DNA of 64,000 nucleotides from a bacterium (GTDB lineage: Bacteria; Myxococcota_A; UBA9160; UBA4427): NCBI GenBank assembly GCA_024742285.1, contig JANSYR010000001.1:1-64000 (forward strand), in the 5' to 3' direction. Below the pieces are notes generated by a model. The model was not told the DNA's origin. It did not search any database and was given only the letters and a program-made list of their open reading frames with translations. This document shows positions 25,569 through 34,172 of the stretch, piece after piece (within the stretch, counting starts at the first letter, position 1; each line of letters begins with the position of its first letter). A program made the position numbers and the translations under genes.

Positions 25569-26456
25569 ATGATCCAAGACATCGAGCCCAGGGAGACGCC
25601 TCCGCCGCTGCCGCCCACGCGGCGCCCCTCGAGCGTGCGTCACGGCGCACCGAGCGCCGTTCGGGTCGCCTGCGCGATGCTGGCGGTCGCCTGGCAGTCG
25701 GGCTGCGTGCTCACTCCGACCCTCGAAGACGAGTCGGCTCTACGCGTATCGCCCAATCCCTTCATCGTCGGGATCGCCGACACCGACGCCGCCCTCGCCG
25801 AAGCCCCCACGACCGACGACGCCGATGCGCGGGCGGACGCCTCGTTCTGTCTCGACGACCTGTCGAATGGGTCTCCCATCGAAGACGACGATCCCCGCAT
25901 CTCCGATTTCGCCACCCTCCTCGAGGAAGAGTTGCGCGCAATGGGATTCGGAACCGTCTCTCCGACGGAGACGAACGACACCTGGGACCGTGTCATGGCT
26001 GCCTCGGGCACGCTCTACGATCCGATCACCGGCCAACCGGACCTGGAGGCACACGACCGCGCGAGGCGCGCGGCCATGATCGCGCTCGACGAGGAACACG
26101 GCTGCGGGTTCCTGCTGATCCCGAGCATCGTCACGGTCAGCACCTCCTGGAGGAACGGGATCGCCAGGTGGGACGGAATCACCGAACGATTCGGAACCGG
26201 AGGGGCCGGCGCATTCGGCTCGACCGGTGCCCTCAGTCTGCACGTCTCGATCTGGGATCGTGAATGGGAGCGGGTCTACTTCGGAACCGGAGGAATCGAG
26301 TTGCTCGCGCGCGTCGTCGACTCCTTCTGGGAGTCCGACTTCGAGGACCTTCCGCGCGAATCGCTCCTCACGAATTCCGAGTGGAACCTGGATTCGATCC
26401 GCGAAGCGCTGCGCGACCTGCGAACGCCTGCGGACCCGCCGAACGACGACTCATGA
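25569..26456 (+). CDS. Lipoprotein, distant paralogue of the 23485-24255 product
   Basis: 295 aa. A hydrophobic stretch ends in lipobox QSGC. A GTG 21 codons into the frame would give a shorter, more typical signal peptide. The mature part repeats the layout of the 256-aa protein beyond the M48 gene: helix LLEEELRAMGFGTVSPTETN, then TLYDPITGQPDLE, a helix ALDEEHGCGFLLIPSIV, a Gly-rich turn, and SLHVSIWDREWERVYFGTGG. It is divergent from the peptidase, with only 39 bases between starts, so a shared promoter region is likely. The function is unknown. Confidence 0.68.
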   Translation: MIQDIEPRETPPPLPPTRRPSSVRHGAPSAVRVACAMLAVAWQSGCVLTPTLEDESALRVSPNPFIVGIADTDAALAEAPTTDDADARADASFCLDDLSNGSPIEDDDPRISDFATLLEEELRAMGFGTVSPTETNDTWDRVMAASGTLYDPITGQPDLEAHDRARRAAMIALDEEHGCGFLLIPSIVTVSTSWRNGIARWDGITERFGTGGAGAFGSTGALSLHVSIWDREWERVYFGTGGIELLARVVDSFWESDFEDLPRESLLTNSEWNLDSIREALRDLRTPADPPNDDS

Positions 26457-26513
26457 CGGCACGAGCGCGGATGCCGTGATCGGACTCCCCGGTCCGGATC
26501 GCGGGTGGATTCG

Positions 26514-27095
26514 CTAGCGCGGATCGAATCGGAAGACCCGATCGCCGGGCTCGGCGCGTCCCGCGCGACCGGTCAGCGTCTCGCCGACGTCGACGACCGT
26601 CGCGTGGGCCGCGGTCTCGGCGGCGGCACGGGCGCCTCCTTCGCCGGAATACTTCCGATCGCGGTCCGCCTTGACGGCTTCGTACTCCGCCGTCTCGTGG
26701 GGCACGTAGCCGAGTCGCCCCTCGATCCGCCGATCGTCGATCCGCATCACGACGCGATCGTCCTCGCGGACCTCCGAGGGCCAGCGCGTCAACCGACCGT
26801 CCTCGCAGTCGAGATCGCAGGCGACGTAGGCGACGCCGTCGGTCACGCTGAACCAGAGCGTGAGCGAGGTCTCGGCCCCGACGAGCTCCATCTCGAGCTC
26901 CGTCTTCGTGTCGAGCGCCGTCCAGTCGACCGCGTCGTAGGCGACGAGCTCGCCGGAGCGGAAGGGGCCCCCCTGGAAGATGAAGAAGGGGCCATCGGCG
27001 CGTCCGATCAGGAACAGGCCGAGGCCGACCACGAGCACCACCGCGCCCAGTCCCGCCAGGACGGGCCGTCCCCACCCCGAACTCTCCTCAGCCAT
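26514..27095 (-). CDS. Membrane-anchored GPFF-motif protein
   Basis: 193 aa. One N-terminal membrane anchor (VLAGLGAVVLVVGLGLFLIG) is followed by GPFFIFQGGPFRSGELVAYD, a beta-rich domain with LTLWFSVTDGVAYVACDLDC, RVVMRIDDRRIEGRLGYV, and a helix EYEAVKADRDRKYSG. The order and motifs match the 149-aa lipoprotein at 51788-52237, so the two are diverged paralogues. The beta-barrel pattern recalls FMN-binding split-barrel (pyridoxamine-oxidase-like) folds, but no cofactor motif is certain. It stands between the lipoprotein gene and a divergent LLM oxidoreductase gene. Confidence 0.62.
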   Translation of the reverse strand: MAEESSGWGRPVLAGLGAVVLVVGLGLFLIGRADGPFFIFQGGPFRSGELVAYDAVDWTALDTKTELEMELVGAETSLTLWFSVTDGVAYVACDLDCEDGRLTRWPSEVREDDRVVMRIDDRRIEGRLGYVPHETAEYEAVKADRDRKYSGEGGARAAAETAAHATVVDVGETLTGRAGRAEPGDRVFRFDPR

Positions 27096-27229
27096 GTCGC
27101 CCTCCTCGCGTCGTGCGTCGACCCGAGACCCTAGCCGAGAGAACCGTGCGTCGAGGGCGTTCGCGGACCGGCCGGTCGGATCTATGCGATCGTCCCCTCG
27201 TCTGGCCCGCAGACACGAGGAGAGCCCCG

Positions 27230-28066
27230 ATGCACCACGCCGTCACCTTCTTCGGAACCGAATACTGCATGTCGCCGATCCTGCTCGGGCCGGCGGTCGA
27301 GGAGCGCGGCTTCGAGTCGCTCTGGGTCGCCGAGCACTCGCACATCCCCGCGAGCCGGCTCTCGCCCTGGCCCGGCGGCGCCGAGCTCCCGCAGTTCTAC
27401 TACGACGCGATGGACCCCTTCGGCTGGCTGTCGGCGGCGGCAGCGGTCACGACCACGCTCAAGGTCGCCACCGGCATCTGTCTCGTCGTCCAGCGCGACC
27501 CGATCCAGACCGCCAAGCAGGTCGCCTCCCTCGACCAGATCTCGGGCGGACGCTTCCTCTTCGGGATCGGCGCGGGTTGGAACATCGAGGAGATGAACAA
27601 CCACGGAACCAACGGAGAAGGCCGCTTCAAGCTCATGCGCGAGCGGATCGAGGCGATGAAGGAGATCTGGACGAAGGACGAGGCGTCCTACGCCGGCGAG
27701 CACGTCTCCTTCGATCGCATCATCGCGAACCCGAAGCCGGTCCAGAAGCCGCACCCGCCGATCCACGTCGGCGGGGCCTTCCCGGGCGGGTCCCGCCGCG
27801 CCGTCCGCTACGCCGACGGCTGGATCCCGATCGGCGGACGCGAGGACATGGACTTCCCCGAGATGGTCCGGGACTTCCGTGCGATGGCCGAGGAGGCCGG
27901 TCGCGACCCCGACGAGCTGGAGATCTCGATCTTCGCGGTGCCGCCGGACGGCGACTTCGTGAAGCGATGTGAGGACGCGGGGGTCTCGCGCGTGGTCTAC
28001 GGCGCGCCGCCCGCCGGCGCGGACGTCGTGCTGCCCTTCCTCGACACGCTGGCGGGTCTCCGTTGA
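27230..28066 (+). CDS. LLM-class F420-dependent-type oxidoreductase
   Basis: 278 aa. Luciferase-like TIM barrel: ERGFESLWVAEHSHIPA, VATGICLVVQRDPIQTAKQV, GGRFLFGIGAGWNIEEMNNH, and PIHVGGAFPGGSRRAVRYAD near the C-terminal half. The short length and motif style fit the probable-F420-dependent group (TIGR03619-like), though FMN use cannot be excluded from sequence. GAGGAGAG precedes the ATG. Two further LLM enzymes occur at 33103 and 45375. The substrate is unknown. Confidence 0.86.
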   Translation: MHHAVTFFGTEYCMSPILLGPAVEERGFESLWVAEHSHIPASRLSPWPGGAELPQFYYDAMDPFGWLSAAAAVTTTLKVATGICLVVQRDPIQTAKQVASLDQISGGRFLFGIGAGWNIEEMNNHGTNGEGRFKLMRERIEAMKEIWTKDEASYAGEHVSFDRIIANPKPVQKPHPPIHVGGAFPGGSRRAVRYADGWIPIGGREDMDFPEMVRDFRAMAEEAGRDPDELEISIFAVPPDGDFVKRCEDAGVSRVVYGAPPAGADVVLPFLDTLAGLR

Positions 28067-28073
28067 GGCTCTC

Positions 28074-30074
28074 CTAGTCGGCCGGGAGGGGCTCCGGAAG
28101 GGCCTCCGGAAGGGCGAAGGCGATGATCGCGTCGTCCGAGGGCGAGCCGAGCGGGAAGTGGCCGCCCGCGGCGATGACCACGTACTGCCGACCTTCGGGT
28201 CCGACCCGGTAGGTCATCGGCGTCGCGTTCGCCGAAGTCGGGAGCAGCGCGTCCCAGAGCATCTCCCCGGTCTCCACGTCGAAGGCGCGGAAGGTCCGGT
28301 CGAGGGTCGCGCCGATGAAGACGAGGCCGCCGGCGGTCTGGATCGGGCCACCCTGGTTGGGCGTGCCCCACTCGAAGAAGCGCCCGAAGGCCGGCGCGAG
28401 CTCGCGGAGGTTGCCCAGCGGGCGCTGCCACTCGACCTCACCCGTCGCCAGATCGATGCTCGTGAGGAGTCCCCACGGCGGCGGCGTGCACGGCATGCCC
28501 CAGTCCGACAGGAGCGGCGCGCGAAGGGTCACGTAGGGCGTACCTTCCTGGGGCTGCGCGCCGACGAGGTCCGTGCCCTCCAGACTCGTCGCCTCTTCGC
28601 GCGGGACCACCTGGACGATGAAGGGGTTGTGCATCGAGTTCACGACGAGCCGCCCGCGCGCCTCGTCGACGGAGAGCGAGCCCCAGTTCACCCCACCCCC
28701 GAGCCCCGGGAAGACGACCGAACCCTCGGCGCTCGGCGGCGTGAAGATCCCATCGTTGCGAAGCGAGCCGACCAGCTCGCGACACTGGGCGCGATCGATC
28801 GGCGTGAGCCCCCAGACGTCCTCGTCCGGAAGCGAGTGCGGGTGGAGCGGCGCAGGCTTCGTCGGCACGGGCTGTCGCTCCGCGATCACCTCGCCGGTCA
28901 CGCCCCCCTGCGGCGCCGCGACCCTCTCGATCGGAAAGATCGGCTCGCCCGTCCGGCGATCCAGCAGGAAGACGTGGCCCATCTTGGTCGCCTGGGCGAG
29001 GGCCGGGAAGCCCTCGCCGTCCGGCCCGCCCGGATGGGTATAGAGGACGGGCTGGGAGGCCACGTCGTAGTCCCAGACGTCGTGGTAGACGGTCTTGAAG
29101 TCCCACTCGAGTCGGCCGGTCCGTGCGTCGAGGGCGACCACGGCGCTCGCATAGCGTCCGAGACCGTGTCGCTCGCCGCCGTAGTGATCCGGCGCGGCGT
29201 TGCCCATCGGCACGTAGACCCGTCCGAGCGCTTCGTCCCCCGACATCATCGACCAGGCGTTCGCGGTCCCGCGCGTATAGGTCGCCCCCGCCGCGACGTC
29301 CTCCGCAGTGACCGGTTCCATCCCTTCCGGAACGGGATCCCAGGCCCAGACCAGCTCTCCGGTCTTCGCATCCCAGCCGCGGATCACGCCGCCGGGCGCA
29401 TCGACGCGCTGGCCATCGGTGACCCAGGCACCGGTCACGACCCGACCCGCGACGACCGTCGGCGGCGAAGTCATGTAGTACTCGGCGGCGCGCGTCTCGC
29501 CGATGCCGTGCAGAAGATCGACGACGCCCGCCTCCCCGAAGTCGCCACACGTCTCGCCGGTCTCCGCATCGAGCGCGATCAGGCGCGCATCGAGGGTCCC
29601 GAGATAGATCCGCGACGCGCACGCCTCGCCCGCGGCGACCTCGACGCGACCGTGAGCCACGCCGCGACAGAGCGGGTTGTAGATCCCGTCGAGCGCAGGC
29701 TCCGCATCGAAACGCCAGCGCTCGGCCCCCTGCTCGGCATCGATCGAGATCACCTGGTTCCGCGGCGTGCAGAACACGAGCGCATCGTCGACCAGGATCG
29801 GCGTCACCTGGAGCGAGGTCGTCGGCGTGACGTCCCCGCTCTCGAATCGCCAGGCCTCCTCGAGACGACCGACGTTGCCCCGATCGATCTGCGCGTTCCC
29901 CGAGAAGCGCGCTCCGCCGAGCGGCCCGCCGACGTGCGGCCAGCCATCGACGGGTCCCGCGTAGTCGATCGGGTCGTCGCTCCCACAACCCAGGAGCCCG
30001 ACCAGAATGGCGCCCGACAGGCCCAGCCCGCCTCGCCGAATCCCCACCCGCCACGCCTCGGATCCACCCGTCAT
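28074..30074 (-). CDS. PQQ-dependent dehydrogenase, membrane glucose-dehydrogenase-like, lipoprotein
   Basis: 666 aa. Lipobox LLGC (Cys30) follows a signal peptide. Propeller motifs resemble the catalytic part of membrane glucose dehydrogenase: VDGWPHVGGPLGGARFS, NPLCRGVAHG, VDLLHGIGETRAAEYYMTSP, and RTFRAFDVETGEMLWDALLP. No CxxCH motif is present, unlike the paralogue at 1388-3520, so electrons must pass to a separate acceptor. The chosen ATG (30072-30074) has GAGGA upstream and gives a clean signal peptide; an in-frame start at 30101 has no such site. Substrate unknown. Confidence 0.86.
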   Translation of the reverse strand: MTGGSEAWRVGIRRGGLGLSGAILVGLLGCGSDDPIDYAGPVDGWPHVGGPLGGARFSGNAQIDRGNVGRLEEAWRFESGDVTPTTSLQVTPILVDDALVFCTPRNQVISIDAEQGAERWRFDAEPALDGIYNPLCRGVAHGRVEVAAGEACASRIYLGTLDARLIALDAETGETCGDFGEAGVVDLLHGIGETRAAEYYMTSPPTVVAGRVVTGAWVTDGQRVDAPGGVIRGWDAKTGELVWAWDPVPEGMEPVTAEDVAAGATYTRGTANAWSMMSGDEALGRVYVPMGNAAPDHYGGERHGLGRYASAVVALDARTGRLEWDFKTVYHDVWDYDVASQPVLYTHPGGPDGEGFPALAQATKMGHVFLLDRRTGEPIFPIERVAAPQGGVTGEVIAERQPVPTKPAPLHPHSLPDEDVWGLTPIDRAQCRELVGSLRNDGIFTPPSAEGSVVFPGLGGGVNWGSLSVDEARGRLVVNSMHNPFIVQVVPREEATSLEGTDLVGAQPQEGTPYVTLRAPLLSDWGMPCTPPPWGLLTSIDLATGEVEWQRPLGNLRELAPAFGRFFEWGTPNQGGPIQTAGGLVFIGATLDRTFRAFDVETGEMLWDALLPTSANATPMTYRVGPEGRQYVVIAAGGHFPLGSPSDDAIIAFALPEALPEPLPAD

Positions 30075-30236
30075 CTCGTTCCTCGTTCGAAAAGGTCCCA
30101 CTTCGCTGAGCCGAAACCCGCCTGGACGGGTCTCCCGAGCCTAACCGAATCGCCCGCGGGTCGGTGGAGGCCCGGATCGCCGCAATCCGGCCGCCCGGAC
30201 GTCAAGCCGCCCCGCCGTCCGGCCGATTTCCGGGGC

Positions 30237-30830
30237 ATGCAGCACACTCGTCCCGACCGAAGCCTGACCGTCTTCGCCCTCGCCCTGGGCCTCGTCGCCG
30301 CCCTGACGGGCTGCGCGACCAAGAACGCCGCCTGGGTCCACGAGAACCTCGAGCACACCGAGAACTTCCACGCCGGAACCTCGGTCCTCGAGACGCCGCC
30401 CTTCGACACGGCGAAGCCCCACCGCGCGACGCTCCGCGCCACGGCCCGGGCCCGCGGCCGCCGCGTCGGCGCCGACATCGAGCTGGCCGTCCGCGCCCAG
30501 CTCGACGACTACTCCTTCCTCGATCGCGTCTCCTTCTCGACGTCGAGCCAGCGCGCTTTCCCGATTCAGGTCGTGAAGCGCGAGCCCGTCGACTGTGGAA
30601 CCACGGACCGGTCGCTCTGCGACGTCTACGAGTACGTGACGATCAAGCTCTCCCGCGACTTCCTGAAGTCGAAGAAGAACACGGGCTTCCATGCGAAATT
30701 CTGGGGGCGTCGCGACAGCGTCGTGATCCACGTCCCGCCGGACTACATCGAAGGCCTGCTCGCGCGCATGGAGAACCGCCCGCCGGTCAGCCCGACGAGT
30801 CAGCCGGTCCCGGCCGCCCCGGCGCCCTGA
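30237..30830 (+). CDS. Hypothetical lipoprotein, 197 aa
   Basis: Signal peptide with lipobox LTGC (Cys26). The mature protein opens with an Asn/His/Glu-rich stretch, has a conserved-looking beta segment (FPIQVVKREPVDCGTTDRSL) with two cysteines that could form a disulfide, and ends in a Pro/Ala/Ser-rich tail. No family recognised. The reading frame is open for 2.2 kb upstream, but that is antisense shadow of the PQQ gene; the start chosen is the only one giving a lipoprotein. It is convergent with the DUF2889 gene. Confidence 0.6.
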   Translation: MQHTRPDRSLTVFALALGLVAALTGCATKNAAWVHENLEHTENFHAGTSVLETPPFDTAKPHRATLRATARARGRRVGADIELAVRAQLDDYSFLDRVSFSTSSQRAFPIQVVKREPVDCGTTDRSLCDVYEYVTIKLSRDFLKSKKNTGFHAKFWGRRDSVVIHVPPDYIEGLLARMENRPPVSPTSQPVPAAPAP

Positions 30831-30861
30831 TCGCGCGCGCCTCCGGGAAGGACCCGCGGTC

Positions 30862-31503
30862 CTAGCTCCAGTGCGGGTCGTCCTCGCGACCCAGCTCCTT
30901 CAAGCGCTCGATGACCGGGATCAGGATCTCGCCGTCGAGGCTTCCCTCGATGTACCGCTCGTAGCGCTCGCCGTCCTCGGCCCAGAGGTGGCAGGTGTTC
31001 CGGTTGGCCTGGGCGCGGGACTCGCGCTCCTCGCGCGAGAGCTCCGAGCGTCGGACGCCCGCCTTCATCTGGTCCTCGATCCGGATCGACCAGGTCGACT
31101 GCACGATCGCCGGCGCCATCGCCTGGATCAGCGCATTCGTGTGCGTGCAGCCATTCGGTCCGCCGAAGAGATCCTTCGTCTTGCGCAGGAAGCCACGGGC
31201 GACCGAGAGACCGACGAGCTTCCGGTAGGAAGCCGCGATCATCGGGCAGTTCGCGTGGGGATGGGATTCGAAGACGACGCTCGCGTCCGTGATCTCGAGG
31301 GACGGATACGCGACGCGAAGCTCGACCACCATCTGATGCACCTCGAGCTCGTCGGGGTCGTCGGCGACATAGAGCCCCGGCGGCTTGCGATCGGAGACCG
31401 CACCGCGAACCAGGAGCTCGTTCTGGGACACGCGATAGACCTTCGTCTCGTAGTCGCGGGTGTGGATCTGTTCGAGGTCGGGTTCTTCGGGGAGCAGTGA
31501 CAT
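30862..31503 (-). CDS. DUF2889 domain protein
   Basis: 213 aa. Conserved features of DUF2889 are visible: DYETKVYRVSQNELLVRGAV, DDPDELEVHQMVVELRVAYP, FESHPHANCPMI, and LFGGPNGCTHTNALIQAMAP with the paired Cys and His residues. Family function is unknown; members often lie near CoA-ester and acyl-metabolism genes in proteobacteria and actinobacteria. It is divergent from the MFS gene, whose start is 66 bases away. Confidence 0.8.
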   Translation of the reverse strand: MSLLPEEPDLEQIHTRDYETKVYRVSQNELLVRGAVSDRKPPGLYVADDPDELEVHQMVVELRVAYPSLEITDASVVFESHPHANCPMIAASYRKLVGLSVARGFLRKTKDLFGGPNGCTHTNALIQAMAPAIVQSTWSIRIEDQMKAGVRRSELSREERESRAQANRNTCHLWAEDGERYERYIEGSLDGEILIPVIERLKELGREDDPHWS

Positions 31504-31554
31504 GGGCGAGTGTTTAGCACTCCGCCCACCCGCTTCCGGAACGACGTCGCGCGC

Positions 31555-31560
31555 TATGGT
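31555..31560 (+). promoter_or_regulatory. TATGGT -10-like box close to start codon
   Basis: TATGGT lies nine bases before the ATG at 31570, and no ribosome-binding site is present in between. If this is the -10 element, transcription would begin at or next to the start codon and give a leaderless mRNA. The same arrangement occurs before the MFS gene at 52372. Evidence is spacing and base match only. Confidence 0.3.
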
Positions 31561-31569
31561 GCGTCGCCC

Positions 31570-33096
31570 ATGTCCGCCGCCGCCTCCCCCGAACCGCATG
31601 CCAGCGAGCTGCTGACCGCCACGCAGCGACGCGTCGTGATCGCGGGCATGATGGGCGGCGTCTCTCTCGCCGCGATCGACCAGATGGTGCTGTCGACCGC
31701 CGTCGCCGCGATCGCCGGCGAGCTCGGCGACATCGGCCAGGCGCCCTGGATCTTCAGCGCGAACCTCCTGACGAGCGCGTCGAGCATGCCCATCTGGGGC
31801 AAGCTCGGCGACCTCTACGGTCGCCGGCGCGTGTTCCAGATCGCCATCTCGCTCTTCATCGTCGCCTCGCTGGTCGCGGCGACCTCGGACTCGATGCTCC
31901 AGCTGATCGTCTGTCGCGCGCTCCAGGGGCTCGGGGGCGGAGCGCTCCTCACGATGCCCTACGCGATCCTCGGCGACATCGTCCCGCCCCGGGATCGAGC
32001 CGCGTACGTGGGCTTCATCTCCGTCGTCTGGACGGCGGCCGGCTTCGTCGGGCCGCCGCTCGGCGGCTTCTTCGTCGACGGACCGGGCTGGCGGTGGATG
32101 TTCACGATGAACGTGCCCGCCGCGCTCTTCGCGTTGATCGCGCTCCAGACCTGCTACCGGATCCCCGTCCAACGGATCGAGCACCGCGTCGACTTCGAGG
32201 GCGCGCTGCTCCTCTTCGGCTCCGTCGGAACGCTGATCCTCTACACGTCCTGGGCCGGCGAGGCCCTGGGCTGGTTCTCTCCCGGCGCGCTCGCGTTCCT
32301 GGGAGCGAGCGCGCTCCTCGGCGTGGCCTTCGCGTTCCAGGAGCGCCGTGCCGCCGAGCCGATCCTCGAGCTCTCGCTCCTGCGACGTCGAACGATCTGG
32401 CCGCCGCTCCTCGCCACCTGCATCTTCGGTTTCGCCAACTTCGCGATCGCCTTCTTCCTCCCTCTCTTCGGGATCGTGGTTCGCGGCGCGAACACCGTCC
32501 AGGCCGGCTTCACCCTCGCGCCCCTCACCCTCGGACTGCTCGCCGCCGGGATCGTGACCGGCCGCCGCGCGGCGACCACCCAGCGCTATCGACGCTATGC
32601 GTCCATCGGACTCGCGATCTACATCGCGGGCCTCGCCGGCCTCATCACCTCGGATGCGACGACGCCGCTGGTCGTCTTCCTCGGATGGAGCCTCCTGCTC
32701 GGCCTCGGCAGCGGCTCCCTCAGCCCGGTCGTCGTCTCCGCGATCCAGAACGCCGTCGAAGAGCGCTATCTCGGGGTGGCGAGTTCGCTTCCCGGTTTCT
32801 CGCGCGCGGTCGCGCAGACGATCGGGACCTCGGTGCTCGGGTCGTTCCTCGCGATCCGCATCACGCGACGTCTCCAGGCGGACGTGGCGGGCGTCGCCCC
32901 GGCCGGGACCGATCTCGACTACTTCGTGGACAGCCCGGACGCGGTCCGCGATCTCGAGGGCCCGCTCCTCGAAGCGGTCGTCGAGGCCTACCGCGCGGCC
33001 TTCTCCGACACCTTCTCCGTGATGCTCGTCGTCATGGCGCTCGCACTCGTGGTGTCGCGCTTCATGCGAGACCCGAAGCTGCGCACGCAGACGTGA
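31570..33096 (+). CDS. MFS efflux transporter, DHA2 (EmrB/QacA) type
   Basis: 508 aa with about fourteen hydrophobic segments. Early LAAIDQMVLSTAVAAIAGEL matches the DHA2 motif D1, GKLGDLYGRRRVFQIAI is motif A, and ICRALQGLGGGALLTMPYAI-type text (RALQGLGGGA) is motif B. A large insertion before the last helix (about residues 440-475) faces the periplasm. DHA2 carriers export drugs, bile salts or hydrophobic compounds by proton antiport. The start is internal to the open frame; the longer frame from 31510 is not supported by a ribosome-binding site. Confidence 0.88.
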   Translation: MSAAASPEPHASELLTATQRRVVIAGMMGGVSLAAIDQMVLSTAVAAIAGELGDIGQAPWIFSANLLTSASSMPIWGKLGDLYGRRRVFQIAISLFIVASLVAATSDSMLQLIVCRALQGLGGGALLTMPYAILGDIVPPRDRAAYVGFISVVWTAAGFVGPPLGGFFVDGPGWRWMFTMNVPAALFALIALQTCYRIPVQRIEHRVDFEGALLLFGSVGTLILYTSWAGEALGWFSPGALAFLGASALLGVAFAFQERRAAEPILELSLLRRRTIWPPLLATCIFGFANFAIAFFLPLFGIVVRGANTVQAGFTLAPLTLGLLAAGIVTGRRAATTQRYRRYASIGLAIYIAGLAGLITSDATTPLVVFLGWSLLLGLGSGSLSPVVVSAIQNAVEERYLGVASSLPGFSRAVAQTIGTSVLGSFLAIRITRRLQADVAGVAPAGTDLDYFVDSPDAVRDLEGPLLEAVVEAYRAAFSDTFSVMLVVMALALVVSRFMRDPKLRTQT

Positions 33097-33102
33097 GTCG
33101 CA

Positions 33103-33990
33103 CTAGCGCGAGCCCGCGCGGGCGCCGTCCTTCGCGATGACCTCGTCGCCGTAGCGGCGCAGATAGTCGAGCTTCTCCTTAAGGGTCGCCTCCGGGCCGA
33201 CGGTATAGGGGAAGGGGTAGGAGACCGTCCCCGTCATGCCGAGCTCGACGAGATGCGCGCGTTGGTCCGCACTCACGTCCTCCACGAACGGCACGATCGC
33301 CTCGAAGGGCTCGGCTTCGCGGCCGGCTTCCTTTCGATGCGCCGCGATCGTCTCGAGGATCTCCACCGCTTCGGCGTAGGTCTCTCCCCTGCCCGACCAA
33401 CCGTCGCCGTAGCGACCGGCCCGGCGGAGCGCGGCCGCATTCACGCCCCCCATCCAGATGGGCACGGGCTTCGAAGGCGCGGGCCGCATCTGCATGGCCG
33501 GGAACGAGTAGTGCTCGCCTTCGTGCTCGACGATCTCGCCGGTCAGCAGCTTGCGGATCACCTCGACCTGCTCGTCGATCCTCGCCCCCCGCTTCTCGAA
33601 GGTCCGACCCAGGACGTCGAACTCGTCCTTCATCCAGCCGGCACCGACGCCGAGCACGGCGCGGTCGTTCGAGAACACCGCCGCGGTCCCGAGCGCCTTC
33701 GCGACTTCGACGGGATGACGCAACGGCAGGATGTAGACGTTCGTCGCGAAGCGCAGCCGGGACGTACGTTGGGCCAGGACGGCCATCAGGACGAAGGACT
33801 CGGGAAAGGGCGCGGCGACCGGGAAGTCCGGCTCGCCATCGGCGCTGTAGGGGTACTTCGACTTCCGCTCCTCCGGCACGAACACGTGGTCGGAGAGGAG
33901 CAGCCCTTCGAAGCCGACCTCTTCGGCGACGGGGGCGATCTCGAGCATCTCTTCCGGCTTCGCGTAGCCGAGGGCCTGCCAGTGCTTCAC
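33103..33990 (-). CDS. LLM-class F420-dependent-type oxidoreductase
   Basis: 295 aa from GTG 33988-33990 with AGGAGGA upstream. Luciferase-like barrel motifs: EVGFEGLLLSDHVFVPEE, LRFATNVYILPLRHPVEVAK, DRAVLGVGAGWMKDEFDVLG, PVPIWMGGVNAAALRRAGRY. This fits the TIGR03619 group of F420-dependent enzymes, with flavin use as alternative. It is convergent with the DHA2 carrier (six bases between stops) and divergent from the FAD dehydrogenase. The substrate is unknown. Confidence 0.86.
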   Translation of the reverse strand: MKHWQALGYAKPEEMLEIAPVAEEVGFEGLLLSDHVFVPEERKSKYPYSADGEPDFPVAAPFPESFVLMAVLAQRTSRLRFATNVYILPLRHPVEVAKALGTAAVFSNDRAVLGVGAGWMKDEFDVLGRTFEKRGARIDEQVEVIRKLLTGEIVEHEGEHYSFPAMQMRPAPSKPVPIWMGGVNAAALRRAGRYGDGWSGRGETYAEAVEILETIAAHRKEAGREAEPFEAIVPFVEDVSADQRAHLVELGMTGTVSYPFPYTVGPEATLKEKLDYLRRYGDEVIAKDGARAGSR

Positions 33991-34172
33991 GGTCTTCCTC
34001 CTGGGACTTCCCGCCCCACGCCCGAGCTTGGCACGCGGCCCGCGGTCTGACCATCGGCGCGACGAGCGCGACCGGGTTCGAAAACCGATGTCTCTCCGAC
34101 CTCGTTGCGGGCGCCGTGCGATGCGCGAGACTGGTCGCGGGCGTCGCGGGCGTGACGTTCCGAGGGAGTGGC

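Noticed and set aside
27969-30830. Single 953-aa plus-strand protein
   Set aside because: Only the last 197 residues look like a real lipoprotein; the first 750 are antisense to the PQQ dehydrogenase at 28074-30074 and are Arg/Asp-rich shadow text.
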